Of a DNA stretch of 64,000 bases, positions 9,260-17,668 are shown piece by piece (the first letter of the stretch is position 1; each line of letters begins with the position of its first letter). The position numbers and the translations under genes were made by a program. The DNA lies in contig JAAWDM010000046.1 in NCBI GenBank assembly GCA_022793795.1, forward strand, positions 1 to 64,000, read 5' to 3'. The DNA is from Bacillota bacterium. GTDB lineage: Bacteria > Bacillota > Clostridia > Peptostreptococcales > Anaerovoracaceae. The notes beneath the pieces were generated by a model. That model had not been told where the DNA came from, ran no database searches, and saw nothing but the letters and a program-made list of their open reading frames with translations.

Positions 9260-10288
9260 ATGGAAACATTAAAGAATACAAACCCTATCCTTGAAATAGA
9301 GGATTTATCAGTGGTTTATGAAACCGATTTGGAAACAGTCAGGGCGGTAAACGGAATCAGCATGAAAATAGAGAAGGGGAAAACCCTGGGTCTTGTGGGA
9401 GAAACGGGAGCAGGGAAGACTACCACAGCTCTGAGCATTTTGAGACTTCTGCCGGAAAACACGGGAAAGATTCTTGGCGGAGAGATTCGATTTGATGGAA
9501 AAAACCTCCTTGAGCTGCCGGAAGAAAAGCTGAGAGAGATTCGGGGAAACGCTATTTCCATGGTGTTTCAAGACCCTATGTCCGCTTTGAATCCGGTCTA
9601 CACGGTGGGCGACCAGATTGGAGAAGCTATCAAGTTTCATAATTCCCATTTGACGAAAGAGGAGATAGAGGAACGGGTGGAGGAAATGCTGAAACTGGTA
9701 GGTATCGTGCCTTCCAGAAAAGTAGAATACCCCCATCAGTTTTCCGGCGGCATGAAGCAGAGAGTGGTCATCGCCATGGCCCTTTGCTGTGAACCGGATT
9801 TACTCGTGGCTGATGAACCGACTACAGCCCTGGATGTGACCATTCAGGCGCAGGTGCTGGCCATGGTTTCTGATTTAAGAGACCGACTTGGAACCTCCAT
9901 GCTGATGATTACCCATGATTTAGGAATTGTGGCGAAAACCTGCGATAACGTCTGCATTATGTATGCCGGCAAGATTATCGAGGCAGGCACTGTGGAGGAC
10001 ATCTTTACAGGAGACCGCCACCATCCGTATACAGAGGGATTGTTTGGCTCCATACCCAATCTAAAGGTAAAATCCAGCCGCTTAAAGCCTATCGCGGGCC
10101 TTATGCCCGACCCTACCGATTTGCCCAAAGGCTGTGAATTTGCTCCTAGATGTGAAAAGTGCATGGAAATCTGCAAGGAAAACAAACCGGAAATATACAC
10201 GGAAGGCGCCCACCAATTTTACTGTCATCTCTTTGGAAAACAGGGAAAAGAGCAGGCTATGACGGAAGGAGGCGGAAGGGATGAATAA
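9260..10288 (+). CDS. ABC transporter ATP-binding protein, DppD/OppD type
   Basis: The 342-residue ATPase has Walker A GETGAGKTT (about 52), signature FSGGMKQR (about 162) and Walker B LLVADEPTTALD. A C-terminal oligo_HPY extension has cysteines spaced as in C-x5-C-x2-C-x3-C (from about 294), a feature of this subfamily sometimes associated with an iron-sulfur cluster. It ends eight bases inside the next ATPase gene, which suggests translational coupling. Confidence 0.9.
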   Translation: METLKNTNPILEIEDLSVVYETDLETVRAVNGISMKIEKGKTLGLVGETGAGKTTTALSILRLLPENTGKILGGEIRFDGKNLLELPEEKLREIRGNAISMVFQDPMSALNPVYTVGDQIGEAIKFHNSHLTKEEIEERVEEMLKLVGIVPSRKVEYPHQFSGGMKQRVVIAMALCCEPDLLVADEPTTALDVTIQAQVLAMVSDLRDRLGTSMLMITHDLGIVAKTCDNVCIMYAGKIIEAGTVEDIFTGDRHHPYTEGLFGSIPNLKVKSSRLKPIAGLMPDPTDLPKGCEFAPRCEKCMEICKENKPEIYTEGAHQFYCHLFGKQGKEQAMTEGGGRDE

Positions 10289-11252
10289 AGAAGAAAGAAT
10301 TCCGCTGCTGGAAACCAGAGATTTAAAAAAGTATTTTAAAACCGGTGCAGGGATGCTTCATGCGGTGGACTCCATCAATATAAAACTTTATGAGGGAGAG
10401 ACCATCGGCGTTGTAGGAGAGTCGGGCTGTGGCAAGTCGACCCTGGGAAGAACCATATTGAAGCTCATCGAGCCCACTTCAGGGGACATTATTTTTAACG
10501 GTCAAAACATCAGTAAGCTTGGAACCAGGGCCATGCGCCAGCTTAGAACGGAGATGCAGATTATCTTTCAGGATCCTTATTCCAGCCTTGACCCGAGAAA
10601 GTCGGTCATCGAGATTATTTCTGAATACATGATGATACATAGGATTTATCGGACGCGCCGGGAAGCCTACAATCGGGCGGCGGAATTGATGGAATTAGTG
10701 GGGTTGGCCAGAAGATATGCAGACGTATATCCTCATGAGTTGGACGGAGGCAGGAGACAGCGTATCGGCGTTGCCAGAGCCCTTTCCTTAAATCCAAAAT
10801 TTATTGTCTGCGACGAGCCGGTTTCCGCCTTGGATGTATCCATACAGGCGCAGATTCTCAATCTGCTCATGGATTTGCAGGAGGAACTGAACTTGGCCTA
10901 TATGTTTGTCACCCATGATTTGTCCGTTGTAAAACATATATCCGATAACATTATGGTTATGTATCTGGGAACCTGCGTAGAGTTCGCTTCGTCGGACGCA
11001 CTGTTTGAAAAGCCGCTACATCCGTATACCCAGGCCCTTCTGGCGGCCATACCGGAGCCGACGCTGGAAAGCCGCAATCATCCTTTTAAGTTGATTAAAG
11101 GCGAGGTTTCCAGCCCCATCGACCCGAAACCGGGATGCAGATTTGCAAGAAGATGCGAACACTGTATGGCCCGTTGTACGGAAGAAACGCCGGAGTACAT
11201 AGAAACCCTACCAGGACATTTTGTCGCATGCCATATGGTAAATGGAAAATGA
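10281..11252 (+). CDS. ABC transporter ATP-binding protein, DppF/OppF type
   Basis: The 323-residue ATPase has Walker A GESGCGKST (about 47) and Walker B FIVCDEPVSALD. The signature motif reads LDGGRRQR instead of LSGGQ; a subset of OppF-like ATPases has this form, so it may be the weaker of the two ATP sites. The C-terminal oligo_HPY region has a four-cysteine cluster like its partner. The start overlaps the previous gene by eight bases. Confidence 0.88.
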   Translation: MNKEERIPLLETRDLKKYFKTGAGMLHAVDSINIKLYEGETIGVVGESGCGKSTLGRTILKLIEPTSGDIIFNGQNISKLGTRAMRQLRTEMQIIFQDPYSSLDPRKSVIEIISEYMMIHRIYRTRREAYNRAAELMELVGLARRYADVYPHELDGGRRQRIGVARALSLNPKFIVCDEPVSALDVSIQAQILNLLMDLQEELNLAYMFVTHDLSVVKHISDNIMVMYLGTCVEFASSDALFEKPLHPYTQALLAAIPEPTLESRNHPFKLIKGEVSSPIDPKPGCRFARRCEHCMARCTEETPEYIETLPGHFVACHMVNGK

Positions 11253-11286
11253 CATGGCCCTCCATGTCGGAAAGGAAGTGAAACAG

Positions 11287-12141
11287 ATGATTTGGAAAAA
11301 CGGAGCAAAGGCAGCTTTTGCCTTGGGATTTGATATGGATGGGGCTACCATCTGGAGAAATAAAGCCATTAAACTGCCAAAGGGAGAAACCTTCATCAAA
11401 GGGCCGTCCATCGGCGCATATGGCACGGAAGTAGGCGCTCTGCGGCTTTTGGAGATTTTGGACGAATACGATATTAAGGCGACTTGGTTCATTCCGGCTG
11501 AAAATGTGGAAAAGTACCCAGAGCTGGTTTGTAAATTTTTAGATAAAGGTCATGAAATCGCCCACCACGACTACGACCACAAAGGGGAGTATGGAAATAC
11601 GCCAGAGGAACAGATTGCATTTATCGAAAAGTGTCAAGATGTATTTTTGAAGTATACAGGAGTAAAGGCTAAGGGCTATCGGGATACCGGCGCTATTCTG
11701 TTCCCTGAAACAGAGGAATGGATGTATGGAGAAGGGGGATTTGACTACATCAGCGGTGGTAGGCCAGGAGAAAAGTGTGAGTTTGTTACCATAAATGGAA
11801 AGGAAACAGAGGGGGTTAACGTACCTTGTCGTGACTGTATGATGGACGACTACATGCAGACCGTTATGAATTCTTATCCACAGGTGTTAATCGGTATGCC
11901 GAGAATTGCCCCATACCGAAACCCTTATGAAAACTGGATAAACGAGTTAGAAGGCATGATACGATATGGAAACGCAGGCTCTCCAGCTTTCCATCCGCAG
12001 ATTTCCGGTACTCCGGGGAGAGCGGTCATGTTTGAAAAGTTATGTAGGTTTTTGGTAGAACATAAGGAAATCTGGACAACCACCTGCCTGGATATAGCCC
12101 AGTATTTTAAGGAGAAGGAAAGGGGTGAAAACCATGCTTAA
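11287..12141 (+). CDS. NodB-fold hydrolase (polysaccharide deacetylase/PuuE-like), first of two
   Basis: The 284-residue protein has the NodB fold shared by polysaccharide deacetylases, PuuE allantoinase and cyclic imide hydrolase, enzymes that cleave amide bonds including cyclic ones. FDMDG (about 14) is the first catalytic segment and GHEIAHHDYDH (about 91) supplies histidines. It has no signal peptide, so a cytoplasmic small-molecule amide is more likely than cell wall as substrate. I chose the ATG at 11287, preceded by GGAAG; an upstream in-frame ATG at 11242 lies inside the ATPase gene. It overlaps the next gene by eight bases. Confidence 0.8.
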   Translation: MIWKNGAKAAFALGFDMDGATIWRNKAIKLPKGETFIKGPSIGAYGTEVGALRLLEILDEYDIKATWFIPAENVEKYPELVCKFLDKGHEIAHHDYDHKGEYGNTPEEQIAFIEKCQDVFLKYTGVKAKGYRDTGAILFPETEEWMYGEGGFDYISGGRPGEKCEFVTINGKETEGVNVPCRDCMMDDYMQTVMNSYPQVLIGMPRIAPYRNPYENWINELEGMIRYGNAGSPAFHPQISGTPGRAVMFEKLCRFLVEHKEIWTTTCLDIAQYFKEKERGENHA

Positions 12142-12970
12142 GGATAGAATCACCTGGCCAAAGGGGAAAAAATGCGCTGCCATGATTACCGTAAACTTGG
12201 AGGCTCAATATTTTGTAAAACTCTATTATCCCGACCAGGATATCAATATGAAAGAGGGAGAGGTTGCAGCCCGGGGAAGGGAGTGTATGGAAGACGGCTT
12301 ACCTCGGCTTTTGGACGTATTGGATGAATACGGCGTGAGGGCCACCTTCTTTATTCTAGGAGCCATGGCTGACGAATATCCGGAAAAGGTCAAAGAGATT
12401 GGAGACAGAGGTCACGAGATAGGCTGTTATGGCTACTACCATGAGAATCTGGCCACCATGACTTTGGAGGAACAGAGAAAGACCTTGGAAGCAGCCAAGA
12501 AGCGACTGGAAGAGGCGACGGGAAAGGCAGTAACGGCTTTCCGTATGCCGGCTGGAGAAATGACAGAGGAAACCTTGGGACTGGTCAAGGAACTGGGCTT
12601 TACCTATTCCAGCTCCCTTTCCGACAACGATATCCCATATATCAGACAAAGCTGCGGCCTCATGGAACTACCGATTCACTGGGAACTCTACGACCTTCCG
12701 TATTTTGCCTATACCTTTGAACCCATGATTCCTCAAGGACAGGCTAGAACTGCCAATGCCAACGACGTGGTCGAAAATTGGATGACAGAGCTTGCAGGCG
12801 CACAGAAGTTCGGCGCTCTGTTTAACCTTCAGTTGGATCCACAGGCCACAGGGGAGCAGGGCAAAATATTCATGCTGCGCCGCTTGCTGGATGCTATCAA
12901 GGCGGATGGTTCGGTGTGGCTATCCTGCGGCGATGAGATTGCATCCTACTGTGAAAAAATGGAGAGGTGA
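12134..12970 (+). CDS. NodB-fold hydrolase (polysaccharide deacetylase/PuuE-like), second of two
   Basis: The 278-residue paralogue of the preceding gene has NLEAQ where the first catalytic segment usually has aspartates, and GHEIGCYGYYHEN where a His-x-x-x-His metal pair usually lies; the first His position is tyrosine. This suggests altered or metal-free chemistry, as I recall reported for PuuE allantoinase. The ATG at 12134 follows AGGGGTG and overlaps the previous stop. It is cytoplasmic by lack of a signal peptide. It might act with its partner as a hetero-oligomer or on a successive amide. Confidence 0.75.
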   Translation: MLKDRITWPKGKKCAAMITVNLEAQYFVKLYYPDQDINMKEGEVAARGRECMEDGLPRLLDVLDEYGVRATFFILGAMADEYPEKVKEIGDRGHEIGCYGYYHENLATMTLEEQRKTLEAAKKRLEEATGKAVTAFRMPAGEMTEETLGLVKELGFTYSSSLSDNDIPYIRQSCGLMELPIHWELYDLPYFAYTFEPMIPQGQARTANANDVVENWMTELAGAQKFGALFNLQLDPQATGEQGKIFMLRRLLDAIKADGSVWLSCGDEIASYCEKMER

Positions 12971-12973
12971 ACC

Positions 12974-13693
12974 ATGCGAATCAAAGTAATTATGACTGAC
13001 AAGGCCACCAGCAGGCAGACCATGGATGAGCGGGAAATCATGCTTCAACAGGCGGTTTCCAGCGATGTGGCCATTTCGGTGGATTGTATCAAAGTTGGGC
13101 CGGACGAGCTGGATAACAACACAGACGAAGCCTTTTGCGTGGAGGAAATGGTAAGGGAAAGCATCAAAGCTCAGGCAGAAGGATATGACGCCATTGTCAT
13201 CTATTGTTTTAGTGATGCGGCTATCGATGCCATACGGGAAAATGTGGAGATACCGGTCATCGGCCCGAGAAGAGCATCTTTGGCTCTGGCCGATACCATG
13301 TGCGACAGGTTTATGGTCATTACTACCAGTACCGAGTGTGTGCGGGATACATATAGAAGATTAAAGGCCCATGCAATCGCAAGGGAAAAACTGACTTCGG
13401 TTCGCCCTTTAAATATTGACATCGGCAATGTGCGGAAGGACCCTCAGGCTACCATCGACAGCATTGTGGCTGTCTGCAAAAAAGCGGTGGAGGAGGAGTA
13501 CATCGACGGCGTAATCTTTGGCTGTCTCAGCTTTGCATCTTACGGGCCTGAGGTGGAAAAACAGGCGCCGGTAAAGGTACTGGATCCGGCTTTCATCGCC
13601 TGCGCTTATGCAGAGATGTGCGTCCGACTGGGAATGAACCATTCTAGGCTGGCTTGGCCGAAATTTACCAACATAAGTAATCTTACATTGTAG
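12974..13693 (+). CDS. Asp/Glu/hydantoin racemase family protein
   Basis: The 239-residue protein has the two-cysteine racemase pattern: VIYCFSD (about 77) and GVIFGCLSF (about 184) supply the two cysteines for two-base proton transfer. The size and the first motif fit hydantoin/allantoin racemases better than aspartate or glutamate racemases. It is the last gene of the sigma-54 operon, four bases after the second NodB-fold hydrolase. A cofactor-independent racemase beside cyclic-amide hydrolases recalls hydantoin and ureide pathways, which is inference. Confidence 0.78.
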   Translation: MRIKVIMTDKATSRQTMDEREIMLQQAVSSDVAISVDCIKVGPDELDNNTDEAFCVEEMVRESIKAQAEGYDAIVIYCFSDAAIDAIRENVEIPVIGPRRASLALADTMCDRFMVITTSTECVRDTYRRLKAHAIAREKLTSVRPLNIDIGNVRKDPQATIDSIVAVCKKAVEEEYIDGVIFGCLSFASYGPEVEKQAPVKVLDPAFIACAYAEMCVRLGMNHSRLAWPKFTNISNLTL

Positions 13694-13757
13694 ATATCGA
13701 GCAAATTCATTTATTACCTCTTGATACTCTCGGTGATAAACCGAAAGTGTCCTCTCA

Positions 13758-13796
13758 ATAAAATCCAGGCCAAAATGTGACCTGGATTTTATCATA
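13758..13796. terminator. bidirectional terminator
   Basis: ATAAAATCCAGG (13758-13769) pairs perfectly with CCTGGATTTTAT (13781-13792). A and T flanks allow termination from both sides, serving the racemase and the converging PepSY gene. Confidence 0.85.
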
Positions 13797-13873
13797 GTTA
13801 TGAAAGTAGAGAGGTTTTAGTCATCCCAGTGATGATGATGGTTCTTGTTGCAATGGTCATCGCAATCATCGTC

Positions 13874-14872
13874 CTAGTCGTCATCCCAGTCGTCGTCGTC
13901 CATCTGATCACATTCCCAGTCGAGAATGTCGCCGGTGGTGGCGTCGATGTTGTACTCGTATTCCATGCCGTTTGCGATGAATTCGATTTCATATTCATAG
14001 ACGCCGTCGTCTCTGTCCAGCTTCGCCTTGGTGAAAGTAGCTGCAGAGCTGCTAACGCCAGCGTTTTTCAATGCAATGGATTTCGCCTTATCCACACCGA
14101 TATAGTTGGAGGAAGGCTGGTTGCTACCAGAGTTGGAGCCAGTGCTTCCGGAATTCTGGGAGCCAGAGGAGGTGGAACCAGTGCTTCCGGAATTCTGGGA
14201 GCCAGAGGAGGTGGAACCAGAAGGCTTCTGGGTCGTACCGGTTGTATTGCCCTGATTTGTGGTAATATTTTTTACTTCTTTGCTAAACTTGATGACTTCG
14301 CCAGTTGCAACATGAATTTCATAGTCATATTCTGTAATCTTGCTGGAAGTCTTTTTGAAAAATTCCAGTTCATAGATGGCCATACCATCATCAAAGTCTT
14401 TTTTTGTTTTGGAGAACTCCACATCGCCGGCCTTTACTTCTGCATGAGCCAAAGCGATGGACTTGGCTTTTTCCAGCCCAATGTCGCCGTTTTCCGGTAG
14501 ATCCAGCAGCTTGCCGTCAGGCGTTTTGATTTCCGATTCCAAAATGGAGCCGTCGGCAGCTTTGACAGTATACTCATATTCATAGTTTCCGGCAGTGAAC
14601 TCTATTTCATATACGTCGACGCCGTCTTCCTTGTCAAAATTGCTTCGCAGGTCTGTCACCTGATTCTGCTGATAGCCGGCATCCGCCAAGGCTACAGCCA
14701 CACTTTTTTCCAGACCGATACCCCGATTGTTGGTATTGCCAGAGGCGCCTACTCCCATAGTGGAAAGCGCAATGGCAGCGATGATGGCGATCACTGCGAT
14801 CACAGAGACCACTCCGATTATCAGTTTCTTTTGAGAAATCATAATCACTTTATCATTGTTATTGTTGTCCAT
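13874..14872 (-). CDS. membrane-anchored triple PepSY protein with acidic tail; possible extension past an amber codon
   Basis: The 332-residue protein has one transmembrane helix (about 17-39) and three PepSY-like domains (about 50-120, 130-200, 255-320) outside the cell. A Ser/Gly linker at about 215-255 is encoded by two perfect 39-bp repeats (14141-14179 and 14180-14218). It ends in MDDDDWDDD and a TAG stop. After the TAG the same frame continues for 18 codons (13820-13873), reading DDDCDDHCNKNHHHHWDD, to TAA at 13817. The tail is chemically continuous with the end of the protein, so the TAG may be a recent nonsense change or a readthrough site. GGGGA precedes the ATG. PepSY domains often inhibit proteases; the target is unknown. 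Confidence 0.8.
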   Translation of the reverse strand: MDNNNNDKVIMISQKKLIIGVVSVIAVIAIIAAIALSTMGVGASGNTNNRGIGLEKSVAVALADAGYQQNQVTDLRSNFDKEDGVDVYEIEFTAGNYEYEYTVKAADGSILESEIKTPDGKLLDLPENGDIGLEKAKSIALAHAEVKAGDVEFSKTKKDFDDGMAIYELEFFKKTSSKITEYDYEIHVATGEVIKFSKEVKNITTNQGNTTGTTQKPSGSTSSGSQNSGSTGSTSSGSQNSGSTGSNSGSNQPSSNYIGVDKAKSIALKNAGVSSSAATFTKAKLDRDDGVYEYEIEFIANGMEYEYNIDATTGDILDWECDQMDDDDWDDD

Positions 14873-15050
14873 ATAAGAATCCCCTTTCTTATTGTTTCAG
14901 ATTGCATACCTTGGCGACCGAATATGTTAAAGTGTCGTTCACCGAAGTTATGGTCTTATTGTACCCTGTCAATATTAAAAGAAGATTAAAAGAAAAAAGA
15001 TTTTAAAATTTTTTTCTTTTATGTAAGGAAGCGTTCCTTGAATCATGACC

Positions 15051-15079
15051 TTGAAAAGCCTGAGACGTCATGGTATAAT
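15051..15079 (+). promoter_or_regulatory. sigma-A promoter with shared TCATGAC/GTCATGG element
   Basis: TTGAAA at 15051-15056 and TATAAT at 15074-15079 lie 17 bp apart. The flanks, GAATCATGACC before -35 and GTCATGG just before -10, match the repeated promoters at 46723-46751 and 46831-46859 on the other strand. It sets the transcription start inside the longest possible reading frame and so moves the methyltransferase start downstream. Confidence 0.8.
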
Positions 15080-15119
15080 AGGAAAAATTTTATCTAAAAG
15101 AATGGGGATGAAAACTGCC

Positions 15120-15938
15120 ATGAAAGATGAAGTGCATGACTTTTATAATGGCTGCGCGGAAGTTGGACGGTTGGAACGGCGGCTGGGAAAAATAGAGTTT
15201 TATCGAACCACAGAGATTTTGCGTCAATATATAAAAGAAACTTCTGTCATTTACGATGTTGGCGGAGGCATTGGCATGTATGCCAAATGGCTTGCGGAGC
15301 AGGGCCATGATGTACATCTGTTGGAGTTGGCTGAAAATCAAGTGGAATATGCAAAGAAGAATATGATGGAGAAGGCCACATTTCAGGCAGAAACAGCGGA
15401 TGCCAGAAAGCTGCCGAGGACGGATAACAGCGCGGATGTAGTTCTATTGATGGGGCCTCTGTATCACCTGCAGGAACGGGAAGAGCGGATGGTTGCGCTG
15501 GCAGAGGCTTATCGCGTGCTGAAGCCAGGCGGTCTTTTGATTGCAGCAGGGATTTCCAAATACAGTTCGGCCACATGGGCCCTGTCCACGTACACTGACA
15601 CCAACACTCTCTTTGAAGAGGATGGGTATTTCAATATGCTTAGGGAAGAAATCGAGACGGGATGCCACAATCGCCCCAAAGGGTATGAGTGGGTAGTGGC
15701 CAAAGCATATTTTCATACGGCAGAAGCCATGGAACAGGAAATCAGAGAGGGCGGATTCCAAGTGGAAAACAGTCATGCGGTAGAAGGATGCATTTGGTTT
15801 ACTCCGAATTTGATGGAAAACTGGGAAAATCCGCAGGCTCGGGAAAAGCTGCTAAAAATTCTTCATATGACAGAACTTGATAAAGAGCTTATGGGTATGA
15901 GCCCTCACTTTTTGACCGTTGCAAAAAAAATATCCTAA
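15120..15938 (+). CDS. SAM-dependent class I methyltransferase
   Basis: The 272-residue protein has the Rossmann methyltransferase motif I YDVGGGIGMYAKWLAEQGH, an acidic motif II (HLLELAE) and the VLKPGGLL segment (motif VI region). It is a Methyltransf_11/25-type enzyme of unknown substrate. A consensus promoter at 15051-15079 lies inside the longest frame (which opens at 15045), so I take the ATG at 15120, preceded by GGGGAT; ATGs at 15102 and 15108 are alternatives. It is a single-gene unit. Confidence 0.75.
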   Translation: MKDEVHDFYNGCAEVGRLERRLGKIEFYRTTEILRQYIKETSVIYDVGGGIGMYAKWLAEQGHDVHLLELAENQVEYAKKNMMEKATFQAETADARKLPRTDNSADVVLLMGPLYHLQEREERMVALAEAYRVLKPGGLLIAAGISKYSSATWALSTYTDTNTLFEEDGYFNMLREEIETGCHNRPKGYEWVVAKAYFHTAEAMEQEIREGGFQVENSHAVEGCIWFTPNLMENWENPQAREKLLKILHMTELDKELMGMSPHFLTVAKKIS

Positions 15939-16045
15939 ACGAGTTTCTCGCATTTCTTTCTCAAAAAGAGGCTTTTATGAGAATTTTGAGTAGAAACTTC
16001 GCCAAAACCAATTTTATTTAACAGGTTTATGAGAAATGTACAAGA

Positions 16046-16092
16046 AGAGGCTGTCGCCCCAACAATTATTTTCTGTTGGAGCGATAGCCTCT
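16046..16092. terminator. long hairpin, terminator of the anti-sigma gene
   Basis: AGAGGCTGTCGCCCCAACA pairs with the stretch at 16073-16092, giving about 18 pairs with two mismatches and an eight-base loop. It lies just past the stop of the leftward gene at 16099 and beyond the rightward methyltransferase. Confidence 0.7.
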
Positions 16093-16098
16093 GATATA

Positions 16099-16713
16099 TT
16101 ATTGGCCGGCAAGGGCATTATCGACCACAAATTGAATATTTTCAACCTGGGCTGCCATTTGCTGATAGGCATCTGCCTGCTCCGGATCGTCCAAATTCCA
16201 TTGCACATCGCTGGCATGACATAGCACATAGGTGTTATCCTTCGTAGAGAACAGGTAACTGTATGGAACGAAATCCAATCCATTCTCCACAAATTGGTCT
16301 GGGGTCATGGCCCCCTCATAGCAGACGATATAAAAGAGGACACCGCCACCAAAGGGCTCACCCTCCTCACCGATGGATTCCCTTGTTTGAGTATGATAGA
16401 AGATATAATTTTGGCCATCTTTTTCTATAGAATACTGGTCTTTCCAGCTATCAGGCAAAATCAAAGTCAAATCGATCTCCTCTAAAGTTACGGTTTCCTG
16501 TTCCACAGGGACTTCTACCACCGTTTCGTGGGAGAAAGCAAAGGCGCCTGCCGTAAAGCTGCAGGTCATAAGCACAAAGGTTGCCGCCGCTGCAATCAAA
16601 CGCCGAATCCCCTTTCGGCGATGTTCCTGTTTGTAATTGGGAACTTTTGCGGCCTTCTCCACGAGTCTGTCGTCTATATTTCCGATATGGTCGGAAAGCT
16701 GTCTTTTATTCAT
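16099..16713 (-). CDS. putative anti-sigma factor, single-pass membrane protein
   Basis: The 204-residue protein has a charged cytoplasmic N-terminus (about 1-35), one transmembrane helix (about 38-60) and an extracytoplasmic domain with no family I recognise. Its ATG overlaps the stop of an ECF sigma factor gene by four bases (ATGA), the usual layout of a sigma/anti-sigma pair. The sensing function is inferred from position and topology only. Confidence 0.65.
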   Translation of the reverse strand: MNKRQLSDHIGNIDDRLVEKAAKVPNYKQEHRRKGIRRLIAAAATFVLMTCSFTAGAFAFSHETVVEVPVEQETVTLEEIDLTLILPDSWKDQYSIEKDGQNYIFYHTQTRESIGEEGEPFGGGVLFYIVCYEGAMTPDQFVENGLDFVPYSYLFSTKDNTYVLCHASDVQWNLDDPEQADAYQQMAAQVENIQFVVDNALAGQ

Positions 16714-17267
16714 ATTTCAATACCCTCTTTTTCTAAATATTTTCTCAATTTACAACGCATTTCATATAGCATGGATTTTACTTTGCTCTGGCTAAATCCC
16801 GTATGTCGGCAGATGGTTTGGATGGAATCAAAATACCAGTATCGCCGAATAAAAATATTTCGTTTTTCCTCCTCCTGCTGCTGGAGAAACTGACTGATGG
16901 CATGTTCTATATGCTTTTTTTCCATTTCAGATTCCACGGTGTCTGTCCCCGATATACAGTCGCCTAATTCTTCCAAAGATGTGACAGCAGACGGATTCCG
17001 CTTGGCAGCGGAAATATAGTCATATTTTTTTAGAGCCAGATTTCTTGTAATCCTGCTTAGGAATACGGAAAACCTGTTTGGATGCTGACTTGGGATGGAG
17101 TTCCAAAGGGCCAGATAGGTATCGTTAATACACTCTTCACAATCCTCATGATTGGAAAGAATGTTGTTTGCGATATGGTTGCAGAGTTTGCCGTATTTTG
17201 AAGCTGTCTCTGCAATGGCCTGTTCGTCCCGCTCCCAGTAAAGACTTACGATTTTTTCATCATCCAC
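16710..17267 (-). CDS. ECF-type RNA polymerase sigma factor
   Basis: The protein has about 185 residues with a sigma region 2 segment (EECINDTYLALWNSIP, FLSRITRNLALKKYD) and a region 4 helix-turn-helix (SIQTICRHTGFSQSKVKSML). I chose the GTG at 17267 because GGAGGTGG lies six bases upstream; a longer frame to 17309 lacks a site. It is translationally coupled to the putative anti-sigma factor downstream. Confidence 0.85.
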   Translation of the reverse strand: MDDEKIVSLYWERDEQAIAETASKYGKLCNHIANNILSNHEDCEECINDTYLALWNSIPSQHPNRFSVFLSRITRNLALKKYDYISAAKRNPSAVTSLEELGDCISGTDTVESEMEKKHIEHAISQFLQQQEEEKRNIFIRRYWYFDSIQTICRHTGFSQSKVKSMLYEMRCKLRKYLEKEGIEI

Positions 17268-17326
17268 ATATATCCACCTCCATGTGATGTTCTGGAAAGC
17301 TGCTTTCACTATATTAAGTACGGTTT

Positions 17327-17668
17327 TTTTTGTATTGGTTGTAACGGCAGCAGAAAATTCGATATTTTTGTTGAACTTTAAAAAATTATCGAAGCCGATT
17401 TTGGATGCTGCATATTATTACTTTAAAATAAATAGTTATACTGTATTTTCTGGCCTTATTTGGTTGATAAAGTAAAAGCCGGCTTTCTCTCGCCGGCTTT
17501 GAGATTGGATTCTAATGAGAGGGCTTCTTTATAAAGGGGAAAATTCCCCTTATCCTCCCAGAAATTCGATAAAAAATTATATATAAAATTTTTTATCGAA
17601 TTTCTTCACCAGTTCTTCACATAAGACGATAAAAGGCCATGAATATAATGTGCATATTTTGAAATCCC
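17327..17668. repeat. dispersed ~345-bp repeat element, copy 2, with strong palindromes
   Basis: This gene-free stretch is the second copy of the element at 1934-2280. It holds a hairpin AAAAGCCGGC/GCCGGCTTT (17474-17500), the palindrome AAGGGGAAAATTCCCCTT (17534-17551) and a 19-bp inverted repeat with arms at 17560-17578 and 17587-17605 around an eight-base loop. The last two may end transcription of the histidine kinase gene. A small reading frame at 17284-17475 has no ribosome site and looks chance. Confidence 0.6.

Noticed and set aside
13874-13876. Pyrrolysine assignment for the TAG codon
   Set aside because: No pyl genes are in the window and the context gives no insertion element; recorded only as one possible explanation of the continued frame.
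13829-14500. Long open frame on the plus strand opposite the PepSY gene
   Set aside because: It is antisense to a well-supported gene with signal helix and repeated domains, has no ribosome site, and its composition mirrors the repeats in the linker.
17284-17475. 63-codon hydrophobic open frame
   Set aside because: It starts in the leader of the sigma factor on the opposite strand, lies within the dispersed repeat, and has no ribosome site.
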